Below the pieces are notes generated by a model. The model did not search any database. It saw nothing but the letters and a program-made list of their open reading frames with translations, and was not told where the DNA came from. DNA of 17,267 bases, taken from Desulfobacteraceae bacterium (GTDB lineage: Bacteria > Desulfobacterota > Desulfobacteria > Desulfobacterales > SG8-13). Of the stretch, positions 6,320-13,184 are shown piece after piece (positions within the stretch are counted from its first letter, which is position 1; the number at the start of each line of letters is the position of its first letter). The stretch is from assembly GCA_029287875.1 (NCBI GenBank), contig JARFQH010000097.1:1-17267 (forward strand), in the 5' to 3' direction. Position numbers and translations under genes: made by a program.

Positions 6320-7150
6320 CTACTTGATCTGGCTCAACTTCTGGGTCGCCAACTGAGCCTCGGTTGTGTTGGGGTACTTACTGATCAAATCCTTCAGAAT
6401 GAGCCGGGCGTTTGCTTTGTCACCGATGTTTAGAAAGGAGTATCCCTGCTTCAGCATGGCAGACCTGATTTTGTTGCCCTTGGGGTAGTCTTCAACGACT
6501 TTTTGGTACTCGACGATGGCTTTTTCGTACCACTTTTCCCGGTAGTAAATCTCCCCGATCCAGAATTGGGCATTGTCGGCATTTTGGGAATCCGGAAAGC
6601 GCTTGGTAAACTCCTGAAAGCCTTGCCGGGCCTTTTCGAGTTCACCGGCGTCGAAGGCTTGCTTGGCCTGATCGTAGAGCGCCTGCTCGGAAAGGCTCGA
6701 GAGCGGGACCCTTGCCGCAGGAACTTTGGCCGGAGCAGGCTTGACGGCCGAGGGTTTGGCGGCGCCACCCATGTCCAGATACTGTTCGATACTGGTGATA
6801 CGGCTGTTCATGACGCGCGTATCATCTTTAATTCGGTCGAGTTCCGTTAATCCGGACGCATCTTTTTCCTGTTTGACCCGGTACTCGATTTCTTCGAGTC
6901 TGCCGTTGATCACCCCGATTTGCTCGCGCATGGATTCGATTTCAATCCTGAGGTTGGCTGTTTGGCCGCGGATATTTTGTTCCTTGTTTTCGCTAGTTTG
7001 GCTAAACTTTTCGATCTGTGTTTTCTGGCGCGCTAGCTGACCTTCCACGGCGGCCAACCGGTCATCGAGAACGATAACATCGGTGCGACCGGCACAACCC
7101 ACTATAACGATGATGCAGAAAAGAAATTTGGTAAAATAATTTTGTTTCAT
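6320..7150 (-). CDS. cpoB: Tol-Pal associated coiled-coil/TPR protein CpoB (YbgF), lipoprotein form
   Basis: A 276-residue periplasmic coordinator linking Tol-Pal with peptidoglycan synthesis during constriction (role known from E. coli CpoB). From the ATG at 7150 there is a hydrophobic signal with lipobox IVGC (Cys19). A long coiled coil (about 28-125) follows, then an Ala/Pro/Lys linker and three TPR units (about 155-188, 192-225 and 229-262; for example NADNAQFWIGEIYY and YPKGNKIRSAMLKQGYSFL). E. coli CpoB is a soluble periplasmic protein, so the lipid anchor here is a difference. A longer in-frame reading to 7294 is rejected because it buries the signal peptide. It follows pal after a 305-base structured gap and starts the ruv cluster. 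Confidence 0.93.
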   Translation of the reverse strand: MKQNYFTKFLFCIIVIVGCAGRTDVIVLDDRLAAVEGQLARQKTQIEKFSQTSENKEQNIRGQTANLRIEIESMREQIGVINGRLEEIEYRVKQEKDASGLTELDRIKDDTRVMNSRITSIEQYLDMGGAAKPSAVKPAPAKVPAARVPLSSLSEQALYDQAKQAFDAGELEKARQGFQEFTKRFPDSQNADNAQFWIGEIYYREKWYEKAIVEYQKVVEDYPKGNKIRSAMLKQGYSFLNIGDKANARLILKDLISKYPNTTEAQLATQKLSQIK

Positions 7151-7309
7151 GATGGTGATTCGATTGTCAAAATATGGATGGTCGTAAAAAAATGATCGCA
7201 CAACCGGCACGTTTGTACGGGTGGCGACATGAATCAAGCGACAAGCGGCTACTGGGCGGATGCCTGGCGCTTGGACTCTGCAAAAGGCCGTCAACCACCA
7301 GACACCCGC

Positions 7310-7358
7310 TTCGCTTACTCGTTGGACACCGGTTTATCCAATTTGCGAGTTAAGCGAA
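7310..7358 (-). repeat. Long bulged stem-loop in the pal-cpoB gap
   Basis: Arm 7310-7326 (TTCGCTTACTCGTTGGA) pairs with arm 7337-7358 through 17 base pairs. The second arm carries two bulges, one extra A and four bases CAAA (minus-strand reading), and the loop has 10 bases (7327-7336). The asymmetry resembles a structured RNA or a recombination-site fold more than a terminator. No function is assigned. Confidence 0.45.
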
Positions 7359-7398
7359 TTTCGTGCAGGTCTAGATGGGCGCTTGTGATGATTTTATC

Positions 7399-7435
7399 CC
7401 TGTCTGGCGATTGCTCAGTCCGGCCGTCAGACAGG
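7399..7435 (-). repeat. Perfect 8-base inverted repeat downstream of pal
   Basis: CCTGTCTG (7399-7406) and CAGACAGG (7428-7435) are perfectly complementary around 21 bases. On the minus-strand transcript the stem forms 20 bases after the pal stop codon and is followed by GATAAAATC, not a U tract. It could be a processing or 3'-protecting hairpin for the tolQRAB-pal message. Confidence 0.5.
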
Positions 7436-7455
7436 AAGTATGATTTACTGGCTGC

Positions 7456-7977
7456 CTAGTTGATGATGAAATTGTCTCGCCTGTTCTTGGCCCAGCAATC
7501 TTCGGTTTGCTCGGTGCAGGTCGGCCGTTCTTCACCGTAGCTGACGGTTGAAATGCGATAGGCTTCGACTCCCATGTCGACCAGGAATGATTTGGCGCTT
7601 TCGGCCCGTCTTTCACCCAACGCGAGGTTGTACTCGGCGGTGCCGCGTTCGTCGCAATGGCCCTCGATCGTGGTGTAGACATCCGGATAGGTCTTTAAAA
7701 ATTCGGCCTTATTCTTCAACGTTGCTTGGGCCATGTCATCCAGATTGGATTTGTCGAAGGCGAAGTAAACGTTTTCTTCTATAAATTCGCTCTTCGCCAT
7801 GTCAAACGCCTTCGCGGCTTTATCTTCAACCGGAGGGGGCGGCGGTGGGGCCGGAGCCGGAGCCACGACCGGCGCCGGTTCTTCTTTGGTGACGGTCTTT
7901 TTTGCACATGAAACCGTCCCCAGCAAAACAGGAATTACCAAAAACAGGGCCAGAAAAATCCATAGTTTGTTTCTCAT
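7456..7977 (-). CDS. pal: Peptidoglycan-associated lipoprotein Pal
   Basis: A 173-residue outer-membrane lipoprotein that binds peptidoglycan and TolB. An N-terminal signal ends at Cys24 (GTVSC). The residue at -3 is Thr where Leu is usual, so the lipobox is weak, but the position and following AKK fit. An Ala/Pro-rich linker (34-50) leads to the OmpA-like domain (about 65-173). This has NVYFAFDKSNLDD, the peptidoglycan-binding stretch GHCDERGTAEYNLALGERRA and a final KNRRDNFIIN. A strong AGGAGG precedes the ATG. The gene follows tolB by 29 bases, the usual order. Confidence 0.96.
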   Translation of the reverse strand: MRNKLWIFLALFLVIPVLLGTVSCAKKTVTKEEPAPVVAPAPAPPPPPPVEDKAAKAFDMAKSEFIEENVYFAFDKSNLDDMAQATLKNKAEFLKTYPDVYTTIEGHCDERGTAEYNLALGERRAESAKSFLVDMGVEAYRISTVSYGEERPTCTEQTEDCWAKNRRDNFIIN

Positions 7978-8006
7978 CTTTTCCTCCTTTCAAATCCTCG
8001 CTTGCA

Positions 8007-9332
8007 TTAGTATTTACTTAAATTCGGCGACCAACTCGGACTGGACTGGTCACCGGACATGGTGAGCAGTCGTCTTTGGTCGGCACCGAAAGCGGTCATC
8101 ACGTAAATCCTCGAGGAGCCTTCACGTGTTGAACTAAATGCTATCAGGCTTCCGTCCGGTGACCAGGAAGGCGATTCGTTGTTCCCGGTGTCCTGAGTCA
8201 ACTGCAAGGGTTGCCGCCGTTTCAGATCGATGGTAAAAATATCGTTACGGCTGCCTGCCATTGACGTGTAAGCGATGCGATCTCCTGCAGGAGACCAACT
8301 CGGCTGGGTGTTGTAGTTGCCTTCGAATGTCAAGCGCTCAACCTGGCCGGTTTTGATATCCTGGACATAAATCTGCGGCGCTCCGGTTCGGTTTGACACA
8401 AAAGCCATCTTCACAGCATCCGGCGCCCAACTCGGAGAAAGATCGCTGGCCCAATTGTTTGTAATCTTTTTAATAATTTTCCCCGAACCCGTCAACAAAT
8501 AAATTTCTTGATTTCCCGCGAAGGACATCGTGGCCGACAGGGTGAACTGACCGGGAACCCACGAAGGGGTAATGTTGATTCCCTTCTCTTCAATGGCCAC
8601 CTTCTCGCTGCCCACCGTCCGGTGGATGAAAATGTCCGGCTTTTTGTTGACGTAGGTCGTGTAGGCGATCCACTTGCCGTCCGAAGACCAGGCGGGAGAC
8701 AAACTGATGGTTCCGTGACGTGTGAACGGCACCGGGCGGCTGCCGTCGAAATCGCAGATCAAAATCTCCTTGTTGCCGCTCCCATTGGAGACAAAGGCGA
8801 TCTTGCTGTCGAATATGCCGCGTTTGCCGGTGAGTTGCATGATTACCTCGTTGCAGAATCGAAGGATGATCGGTCTGACATCATCCACTGTACCGTGGTA
8901 GCGCTTGCCCAGCAGCCGCTTGCCCGTGAGTGTATCGAACAGCCGCAGCTCGATATCGACGAGCGATCCGGTTTGCGACAAGCCGCCGGTCACCAGCAAT
9001 TCGGCCCCAATTGTGGTCCAGTTGCGGAAATTGATTTGGTCGCTCGTGATGACCGGATTGCCCGGTTCGAGCAGATAGGCACCGCGGTCGATCATGTTGA
9101 AAAAACCGGTGAAATCTAATGAATTCGTAAGGATATCAGTTGCTTTTTTCAGAAGAGCCTGATCGGTCCCATCGGGGCTCAGTGCCGCGAAAGCCGGTAT
9201 GGCCATCGGTATTTTACGCGAGAACGGATTGTTGATATCGATGTAGTCGTATTGACCGAAGACGGCTGCAGGCAAGAGCAAAATGATAAAGATCATCGCC
9301 ACCCGTAAACTATGTCCACTCCCTTTAATCAT
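8007..9332 (-). CDS. tolB: Tol-Pal system beta-propeller protein TolB
   Basis: A 441-residue periplasmic protein that shuttles between Pal and TolA. A Sec signal peptide (residues 1-26, ending AAVFG|QYDY) is followed by the N-terminal alpha/beta domain (about 30-165). A six-bladed propeller follows, with repeated SPxWSxDG blades such as SPAWSSDGKWIAYTT, QPSWSPAGDRIAYTS and SPSWSPDGSLIAFSS. It is full length. The ATG at 9332 is chosen over an upstream reading to 9542 because it opens the signal peptide, has AAGGA 9 bases upstream, and the longer form would overlap the TolA coding region. The gap to the upstream tolA-like gene is 43 bases. Confidence 0.96.
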   Translation of the reverse strand: MIKGSGHSLRVAMIFIILLLPAAVFGQYDYIDINNPFSRKIPMAIPAFAALSPDGTDQALLKKATDILTNSLDFTGFFNMIDRGAYLLEPGNPVITSDQINFRNWTTIGAELLVTGGLSQTGSLVDIELRLFDTLTGKRLLGKRYHGTVDDVRPIILRFCNEVIMQLTGKRGIFDSKIAFVSNGSGNKEILICDFDGSRPVPFTRHGTISLSPAWSSDGKWIAYTTYVNKKPDIFIHRTVGSEKVAIEEKGINITPSWVPGQFTLSATMSFAGNQEIYLLTGSGKIIKKITNNWASDLSPSWAPDAVKMAFVSNRTGAPQIYVQDIKTGQVERLTFEGNYNTQPSWSPAGDRIAYTSMAGSRNDIFTIDLKRRQPLQLTQDTGNNESPSWSPDGSLIAFSSTREGSSRIYVMTAFGADQRRLLTMSGDQSSPSWSPNLSKY

Positions 9333-9375
9333 GCGTTTAATTCCTTGAGCCCTTGTGCTGCTGCAGGCTTCCTTG

Positions 9376-10299
9376 TCATTTGATGCCTTTTGGCCCGAAC
9401 CGGATGCCAACGGTATAATCGCCGGCAAACAGGCCCGCGGGCAGCGGCGGCAACGGGTTTGACTTGACGATCGCGCGATAAGCCGATTCATCCAGATAGG
9501 TGTTGCCGGATCTTTGATCGAACCAGATGTCGCTGATGTCACCGTTTGGTCTGATTTTAAATCCTAAGACTGCTTCGAGGTCTGTCCGACCGCCGCTCAT
9601 CAGCTCGGAGAAGACCCAGTTTTTTTGAACCTGGTAGGCAATTTCGGCCTGATAAACCTGGACCCGGCTTCGAAATTGGCCCGAAGAGAGACCACTACCG
9701 CGCGGGCTGCCGATCACCGTTCCGGCCTGACCGCTGCCGGCCCCGGTGTCCGTCTTCCGACTGCGGTCTTCTTTTTCAACTTGTTGTTTCAGGCGGTTCA
9801 TTGCTTCTTCCAGTTTGGAAGGACGCGTTTCTTCAACTTTTTTTTCCATCTTTGAAACGGCGTCTTTGATCACCTTGGAAGGCTTGAACGTCTTGTGTTT
9901 CAAAGATTCCTTTTTTTTCGTCTTCGGTTTAGGTGTCGGTGCCGTCGATACCTCCGCCTCGGGTTTCGGCGGTGGTGGCGGCGGCTTGACAGGTACAGGT
10001 TTGACGACCGGTTCTTTTTTTACGGCCGGTTTTTCGGGAACTGATGATTCTACGACCGGTTTTTCAGGGGCAGGGGCCTTGGCGGCTCCGTTCCCCAAGG
10101 CCGGGAGCGAAACAAGACTGACATTGACGGCCGATGGAATGTATCTCCTGGAGGGCGTCAACGCCGGCATGATGACGAATATGGCCATCAGGACGATGTG
10201 GAGCAGCAACGATATTCCGATGTAAAGGACTAGGGTCCGGTTGCCGACATCGACGCTGGCAATTCGCTTCGAGGCGGCTTGTGACGCGCGTCTTTTCAT
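9376..10299 (-). CDS. tolA: TolA-like protein with TonB C-terminal fold
   Basis: About 307 residues. A single inner-membrane helix (about 22-46, LVLYIGISLLLHIVLMAIFVIM) is followed by a Pro/Lys/Val-rich linker (74-130) and a charged helical segment (142-182). A C-terminal TonB/TolA-type domain (about 215-303) has AYQVQKNWVF, VLGFKIRPNGDISDI and LPPLPAGLF. It spans the periplasm and transmits the TolQR motor's proton-motive energy to TolB/Pal. The linker is TonB-like (Pro-Lys) and much shorter than the long helix of E. coli TolA, so position in the tol operon decides the name. The start is either ATG 10299 or GTG 10308, which shares one base with the tolR stop. Neither has a good ribosome site. 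Confidence 0.88.
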   Translation of the reverse strand: MKRRASQAASKRIASVDVGNRTLVLYIGISLLLHIVLMAIFVIMPALTPSRRYIPSAVNVSLVSLPALGNGAAKAPAPEKPVVESSVPEKPAVKKEPVVKPVPVKPPPPPPKPEAEVSTAPTPKPKTKKKESLKHKTFKPSKVIKDAVSKMEKKVEETRPSKLEEAMNRLKQQVEKEDRSRKTDTGAGSGQAGTVIGSPRGSGLSSGQFRSRVQVYQAEIAYQVQKNWVFSELMSGGRTDLEAVLGFKIRPNGDISDIWFDQRSGNTYLDESAYRAIVKSNPLPPLPAGLFAGDYTVGIRFGPKGIK

Positions 10300-10307
10300 T
10301 GCGGCCA

Positions 10308-10736
10308 CTACTTTTTGTTAACTTTTTCGTCTTTGGTTGGCGGTACGGTCACCATTCCAAGCTTTTCCACGCCGGCCAATTTGATTTCGGACATGACCCG
10401 GACGACCGTTCCGTAAGGGATATCCTTATCCGCCTTCAGATAGACTTCGCGGTCGCTGCGGTTGCCCATGATTCTCTTCAGCTTTTCGTTGAGGTCGTCA
10501 ACAGTCACCGGTACATCGTTGATAAAAATGGTGGCTTTGTTGTCAATGGAGATCATCAAATTTTCTTCTTCCGCCGGAAGGGGTTCGGCTGTGGCCTCCG
10601 GCAATGCGACATCGACGCCCTGGGTCATCATCGGCGCTGTTACCATGAAAATTATCAGGAGCACCAGCATCACGTCGACGAAGGGGGTGACATTGATGTC
10701 CGACATAAAGCTGTTGTTGTTACCGCCGGATGTCAA
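10308..10736 (-). CDS. tolR: Proton-channel subunit TolR (ExbD/TolR family)
   Basis: A 142-residue inner-membrane stator partner of TolQ. The sequence opens with MTSGGNNNSFMSDINVTPFV, then one membrane helix carrying the essential Asp21 (FVDVMLVLLIIFMV). A periplasmic ExbD-like domain (about 58-133, with VYLKADKDIPYGTVVRVM) follows. The start is inferred as TTG at 10736. It overlaps the tolQ TGA as TTGA, an AGGAG lies 6 bases upstream, and the residues it adds (GGNNNSFMSDINVTPF) are typical of TolR. Starting at the internal ATG (residue 11) would lose them. Confidence 0.95.
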   Translation of the reverse strand: MTSGGNNNSFMSDINVTPFVDVMLVLLIIFMVTAPMMTQGVDVALPEATAEPLPAEEENLMISIDNKATIFINDVPVTVDDLNEKLKRIMGNRSDREVYLKADKDIPYGTVVRVMSEIKLAGVEKLGMVTVPPTKDEKVNKK

Positions 10737-11467
10737 CTTTTTCTCCTTTCGATTCTCAAAATATCCCGCTCGACGATATTCAAAAAGTCGGCTGAAAAGC
10801 TCTGCAGCTCGGATTCGATGACCCGAATTTTCTGGTTGAAATAATTGAAGGCGATGACCGCTGGAATGGCCACCGCCAGTCCGGCAGCCGTAGCGATCAA
10901 GGCTTCCGATATACCGGGGGCGACGACGGCCAGATTTGCCGAGCCTTTGAGACCGATGCTGCGAAACGAGTGCATGATACCCCAAACGGTGCCGAACAAG
11001 CCGATGAAGGGCGTCGTGTTGCCGGTTGTGGCCAGGAAAGGCACCATTTGGGTCAAGCGGGTCATCTCGGTGTTGATCGCCCGGCGAAGCGTGCGTTTGA
11101 CGTTTTCGATACCGGAAGTCTTGGTGCCAAGCGACGGTGTGTCGGAAGCCGACGGTAAGGGCATCGAAACGGAAAGACCCGATTGGCTGAGTTTTTTGAG
11201 TTCCAGGTAACCCATTCTAAAAATTCGTGCGATCGGGCTGGCGTCGAGTTGTTTGGCCTTTACGAACGCGTTTGAAAGATCCCGGCTTTTCCAGAAAAAA
11301 TCGATGAATTGGGCCGATTCTTTGTATGCTTTGCCGATGTAGCGCATTTTTATGAGTATGATGGCCCAAGAGGTAATTGAAAAAAACAACAACAGCAGCA
11401 ACACCAACTGAACCACTATCCCGGCGTTTAGAAAAATATGGATGATATCGATATCGGTTTGAGGCAT
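10733..11467 (-). CDS. tolQ: Proton-channel subunit TolQ (ExbB/MotA/TolQ family)
   Basis: A 244-residue inner-membrane protein with three membrane helices (about 15-40, 144-167 and 183-211). The conserved channel motifs are FLATTGNTTPFIGLFGTVWGIM and APGISEALIATAAGLAVAIP. With TolR it harvests the proton gradient to energise TolA. The loop between helices 1 and 2 is normal, apart from a Ser/Pro/Thr-rich patch at 95-118. GAGGAG sits 11 bases before the ATG. It is the first gene of the array, with a promoter at 11505-11533. A ybgC thioesterase, which precedes tolQ in enterobacteria, is absent here. Confidence 0.96.
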   Translation of the reverse strand: MPQTDIDIIHIFLNAGIVVQLVLLLLLFFSITSWAIILIKMRYIGKAYKESAQFIDFFWKSRDLSNAFVKAKQLDASPIARIFRMGYLELKKLSQSGLSVSMPLPSASDTPSLGTKTSGIENVKRTLRRAINTEMTRLTQMVPFLATTGNTTPFIGLFGTVWGIMHSFRSIGLKGSANLAVVAPGISEALIATAAGLAVAIPAVIAFNYFNQKIRVIESELQSFSADFLNIVERDILRIERRKS

Positions 11468-11486
11468 TAAGGAAGAATCTCCTCAT

Positions 11487-11502
11487 CGGAATATAAATTC
11501 CG
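11487..11502 (-). promoter_or_regulatory. Palindrome just upstream of the tolQ ribosome site
   Basis: CGGAAT-ATAA-ATTCCG is a perfect 6-base stem with a 4-base loop. It ends two bases before the GAGGAG ribosome site (11479-11484). It overlaps the predicted transcription start, so it could be an operator or a 5' hairpin. Confidence 0.4.
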
Positions 11503-11504
11503 CT

Positions 11505-11533
11505 AATTTAAAGGTTTAAGGCCCAAGTGTCAA
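11505..11533 (-). promoter_or_regulatory. Promoter of the tol operon
   Basis: On the minus strand a perfect TTGACA (11528-11533) is followed by a 17-base spacer and TAAATT (11505-11510, 4 of 6 matches to TATAAT). The predicted start is near 11498, leaving a short leader of about 30 bases before tolQ. Confidence 0.5.
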
Positions 11534-11905
11534 GAAGTTTACAGGCTTCGGCAACGACCGGCAACATGCGGTTCGCAATGAAAACGGATTTAAAGGGTTG
11601 CAATTCTCTCGATCCGTCCTTAAAAGATTGATGCCCCATGGCCGTGTTAGCCGCCGGCGTTCGATACCGCAGGTGGGCCCGCAGCAGCTGGGTAAACCCG
11701 GAAGATGGCGGCAAGTGAAGAGTAACCAACCTAAATTTTGATAAAAATTCAAACTCTCAATTTTGATGAACTCGTAAAAACTCCGAAGAATTCTAGGTAA
11801 CCACAACATAATGGATATATATAACTTTTACTACCACATTATATTGCGATAGTAAATACAAATTTCGACTTTTTACGAAACCATCAACTTTGGCAGAAAT
11901 GAAAA
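11511..11905. other. Divergent intergenic region between tolQ and the HD gene
   Basis: About 395 bases with no supported gene. The part at 11535-11720 is GC-balanced and carries short open frames on the minus strand without ribosome sites. From 11721 the composition turns strongly AT-rich and holds several inverted repeats. Promoters for both directions must lie here, but only the tolQ one is recognisable. Confidence 0.5.
11763..11887. repeat. AT-rich segment with imperfect terminal inverted repeats
   Basis: TTGATG-AAC-TCGTAAAAA (11763-11780) recurs in inverted orientation at 11870-11887, where the reverse complement reads TTGATG-GTT-TCGTAAAAA. The two 18-base arms match at 15 of 18 positions and enclose about 90 bases. 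An inner perfect repeat TTTACTA (11827-11833) / TAGTAAA (11850-11856) and the hairpin AATTTT-GATA-AAAATT (11734-11749) lie inside or beside it. The layout is MITE-like but no target-site duplication was recognised. Confidence 0.4.
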
Positions 11906-11915
11906 AGGGATGTAC

Positions 11916-12464
11916 ATGAGCCAAATAGCCGATTTGCTGTTTCAGGCCAGAATGCTGAAAGAGATCCCCCGGTCCGGTTTTAGCTTTCTCGGGTCCGGAA
12001 AAGAATCCGTGGCCGAACACACTTACAGCGCCACCTTCATTGCCTTCGTTATGGCCCAAAAAGAAGCCGATGTGGATAGCGGTCGACTGATCGGGATGTG
12101 TCTGGTGCACGATTTGACTGAAGCCCGCATCGGCGACTTGAATACGGTTAACAAAGAGTACGTCAGCTGCGATGCGGATAAAGCCCTGCGGGACTCTTTG
12201 CAAGGCCTGCCTTTCGGAGACGCCTTAGAAGGCCTTATCCGCGAGTTCGAGGCCAATCAAACCCCTGAAGCCCGGTTGGCTCGAGACGCCGACCAACTAT
12301 CGCTCATCCTGGAACTCAAGGCGCTGGAGGACATCGGGTACAAACCGCCTGGAAAATGGCTGCCGGCAGTCGTCGACAGGCTTCAGACAGCCACCGGGCG
12401 ATGGCTGGCCAAAGACATCCTGCAGACCTCCTGGGACAACTGGTGGTTTAAACATTTGGGTTGA
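11916..12464 (+). CDS. HD-domain phosphohydrolase (YfbR/HDDC2-like)
   Basis: A 182-residue soluble metal-dependent phosphohydrolase of the HD superfamily. Family relatives hydrolyse 5'-deoxynucleotides to nucleosides. Metal-binding residues are His35 (SVAEHTYSATF), His65-Asp66 (CLVHDLTEARIGD) and Asp124 or Asp126 (ARDADQLSLILELKAL). The catalytic-type Glu69 follows the HD. ATG 11916 is preferred over ATG 11910 because AAGGG lies 6 bases upstream of it and would abut the first. The gene is transcribed divergently from tolQ and in line with sdhCAB, 66 bases before sdhC. The substrate is not determined by the sequence. Confidence 0.88.
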   Translation: MSQIADLLFQARMLKEIPRSGFSFLGSGKESVAEHTYSATFIAFVMAQKEADVDSGRLIGMCLVHDLTEARIGDLNTVNKEYVSCDADKALRDSLQGLPFGDALEGLIREFEANQTPEARLARDADQLSLILELKALEDIGYKPPGKWLPAVVDRLQTATGRWLAKDILQTSWDNWWFKHLG

Positions 12465-12489
12465 CAGAAGAAGCGCCAACACTTATTCA
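12461..12489 (+). promoter_or_regulatory. Possible promoter for sdhCAB
   Basis: A perfect TTGACA (12461-12466) overlaps the stop codon of the HD gene. It is followed 17 bases later by TATTCA (12484-12489), a poor -10 match. Transcription from here would give a leader of about 35 bases. The weak -10 leaves activation, or readthrough from the HD gene, as alternatives. Confidence 0.3.
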
Positions 12490-12530
12490 TTTTTTTTGGT
12501 TAAAAGCACTTAACGAACACGGAGGCATGC

Positions 12531-13172
12531 ATGAACTGGTTCACGCAGACGTTTGCGTCTTCCATCGGCAAAAAGTGGTTGATGGCCATAACCGGTTTGG
12601 GATTCTGCGGTTTTCTCACGACACATCTGGCTGGCAACCTTTTTATCTATGGCGGTCGCGACGCCTTTAATTCCTATGCCGAGCACCTTCACAGCTTGGG
12701 TCCACTGGTCACCCTGTTTGAATTGGGGCTGTTCACCTTTGCCGTCCTGCATGTCGGCAGCGGTCTGATTCTCTTCTACCAGAACTTTAGATCCCGACCC
12801 AATCGCTACGCCGCCAACAGCAGCGGCGGCGGGCGGACGATAGGTTCCCGGACCATGCCATACACGGGTCTCCTGATCCTTGTTTTCGTGATCTTTCACC
12901 TGAGCAACTTCACCTTGGCCGATAAAACCGGCACCACCATCTACGAGATTGTCTCGCGTACTTTTGCCAATCCGGTGAATGTATTGCTCTACGTCCTGGC
13001 GATGGCAGTTGCCGCCATCCACGTCAGCCACGGTTTTTGGAGCGCTTTTCAGACCCTTGGTGCCAACCATCCGAAATACATGCCGTTTATCAGGGGGGCC
13101 GGCATCGTCTTCAGCCTCGTCGTCGGTCTGGGATTCGGCCTGCTTCCGATTTACCTGTTGTCCATTGCCTGA
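12531..13172 (+). CDS. sdhC: Succinate dehydrogenase/fumarate reductase cytochrome b558 subunit
   Basis: A 213-residue membrane anchor with five predicted helices (about 15-37, 58-83, 110-129, 150-172 and 187-210). It holds haem b and the quinone site. Candidate haem ligands are His32 (TTHLAGN), His74 (AVLHVGSG), His123 (IFHLSN) and His164 (AIHVSHGF), with spacing like the dihaem Bacillus/Wolinella type B enzymes. A single large cytochrome subunit without SdhD is the diagnostic feature of that class. GGAGG lies 5 bases before the ATG. The gene is followed 12 bases later by sdhA. Confidence 0.94.
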   Translation: MNWFTQTFASSIGKKWLMAITGLGFCGFLTTHLAGNLFIYGGRDAFNSYAEHLHSLGPLVTLFELGLFTFAVLHVGSGLILFYQNFRSRPNRYAANSSGGGRTIGSRTMPYTGLLILVFVIFHLSNFTLADKTGTTIYEIVSRTFANPVNVLLYVLAMAVAAIHVSHGFWSAFQTLGANHPKYMPFIRGAGIVFSLVVGLGFGLLPIYLLSIA

Positions 13173-13184
13173 AGGAGGTAACGC

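Larger units (their letters stand above)
7151..7455. other. 305-base intergenic region between pal and cpoB
   Basis: No credible gene is present. Reading along the minus strand, a perfect 8-base inverted repeat starts 20 bases after the pal stop (7399-7435), followed by a longer bulged stem (7310-7358), then unstructured sequence up to cpoB. Neither stem has a T run, so a rho-independent terminator is not supported. A 5' leader or small RNA of the cpoB-ruv transcript, or mRNA-stabilising stems, are possible. I see no tRNA signature. Confidence 0.5.

Noticed and set aside
7229..7459. 76-codon plus-strand open frame in the pal-cpoB gap
   Set aside because: No ribosome site, no recognisable motif, and it covers both inverted repeats of the gap.
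7371..7682. Minus-strand 103-codon open frame across the end of pal
   Set aside because: It is out of frame with the clearly identified Pal OmpA-like domain.
11508..11809. Two overlapping minus-strand open frames upstream of tolQ
   Set aside because: No ribosome site, and the tolQ promoter TTGACA lies inside their ends. Translations are Arg/Pro/Cys-rich without a domain. Kept only as a region of interest.
11793..12256. Minus-strand open frames antisense to the HD gene
   Set aside because: The plus-strand frame has all HD metal ligands and a ribosome site, so these are shadows.
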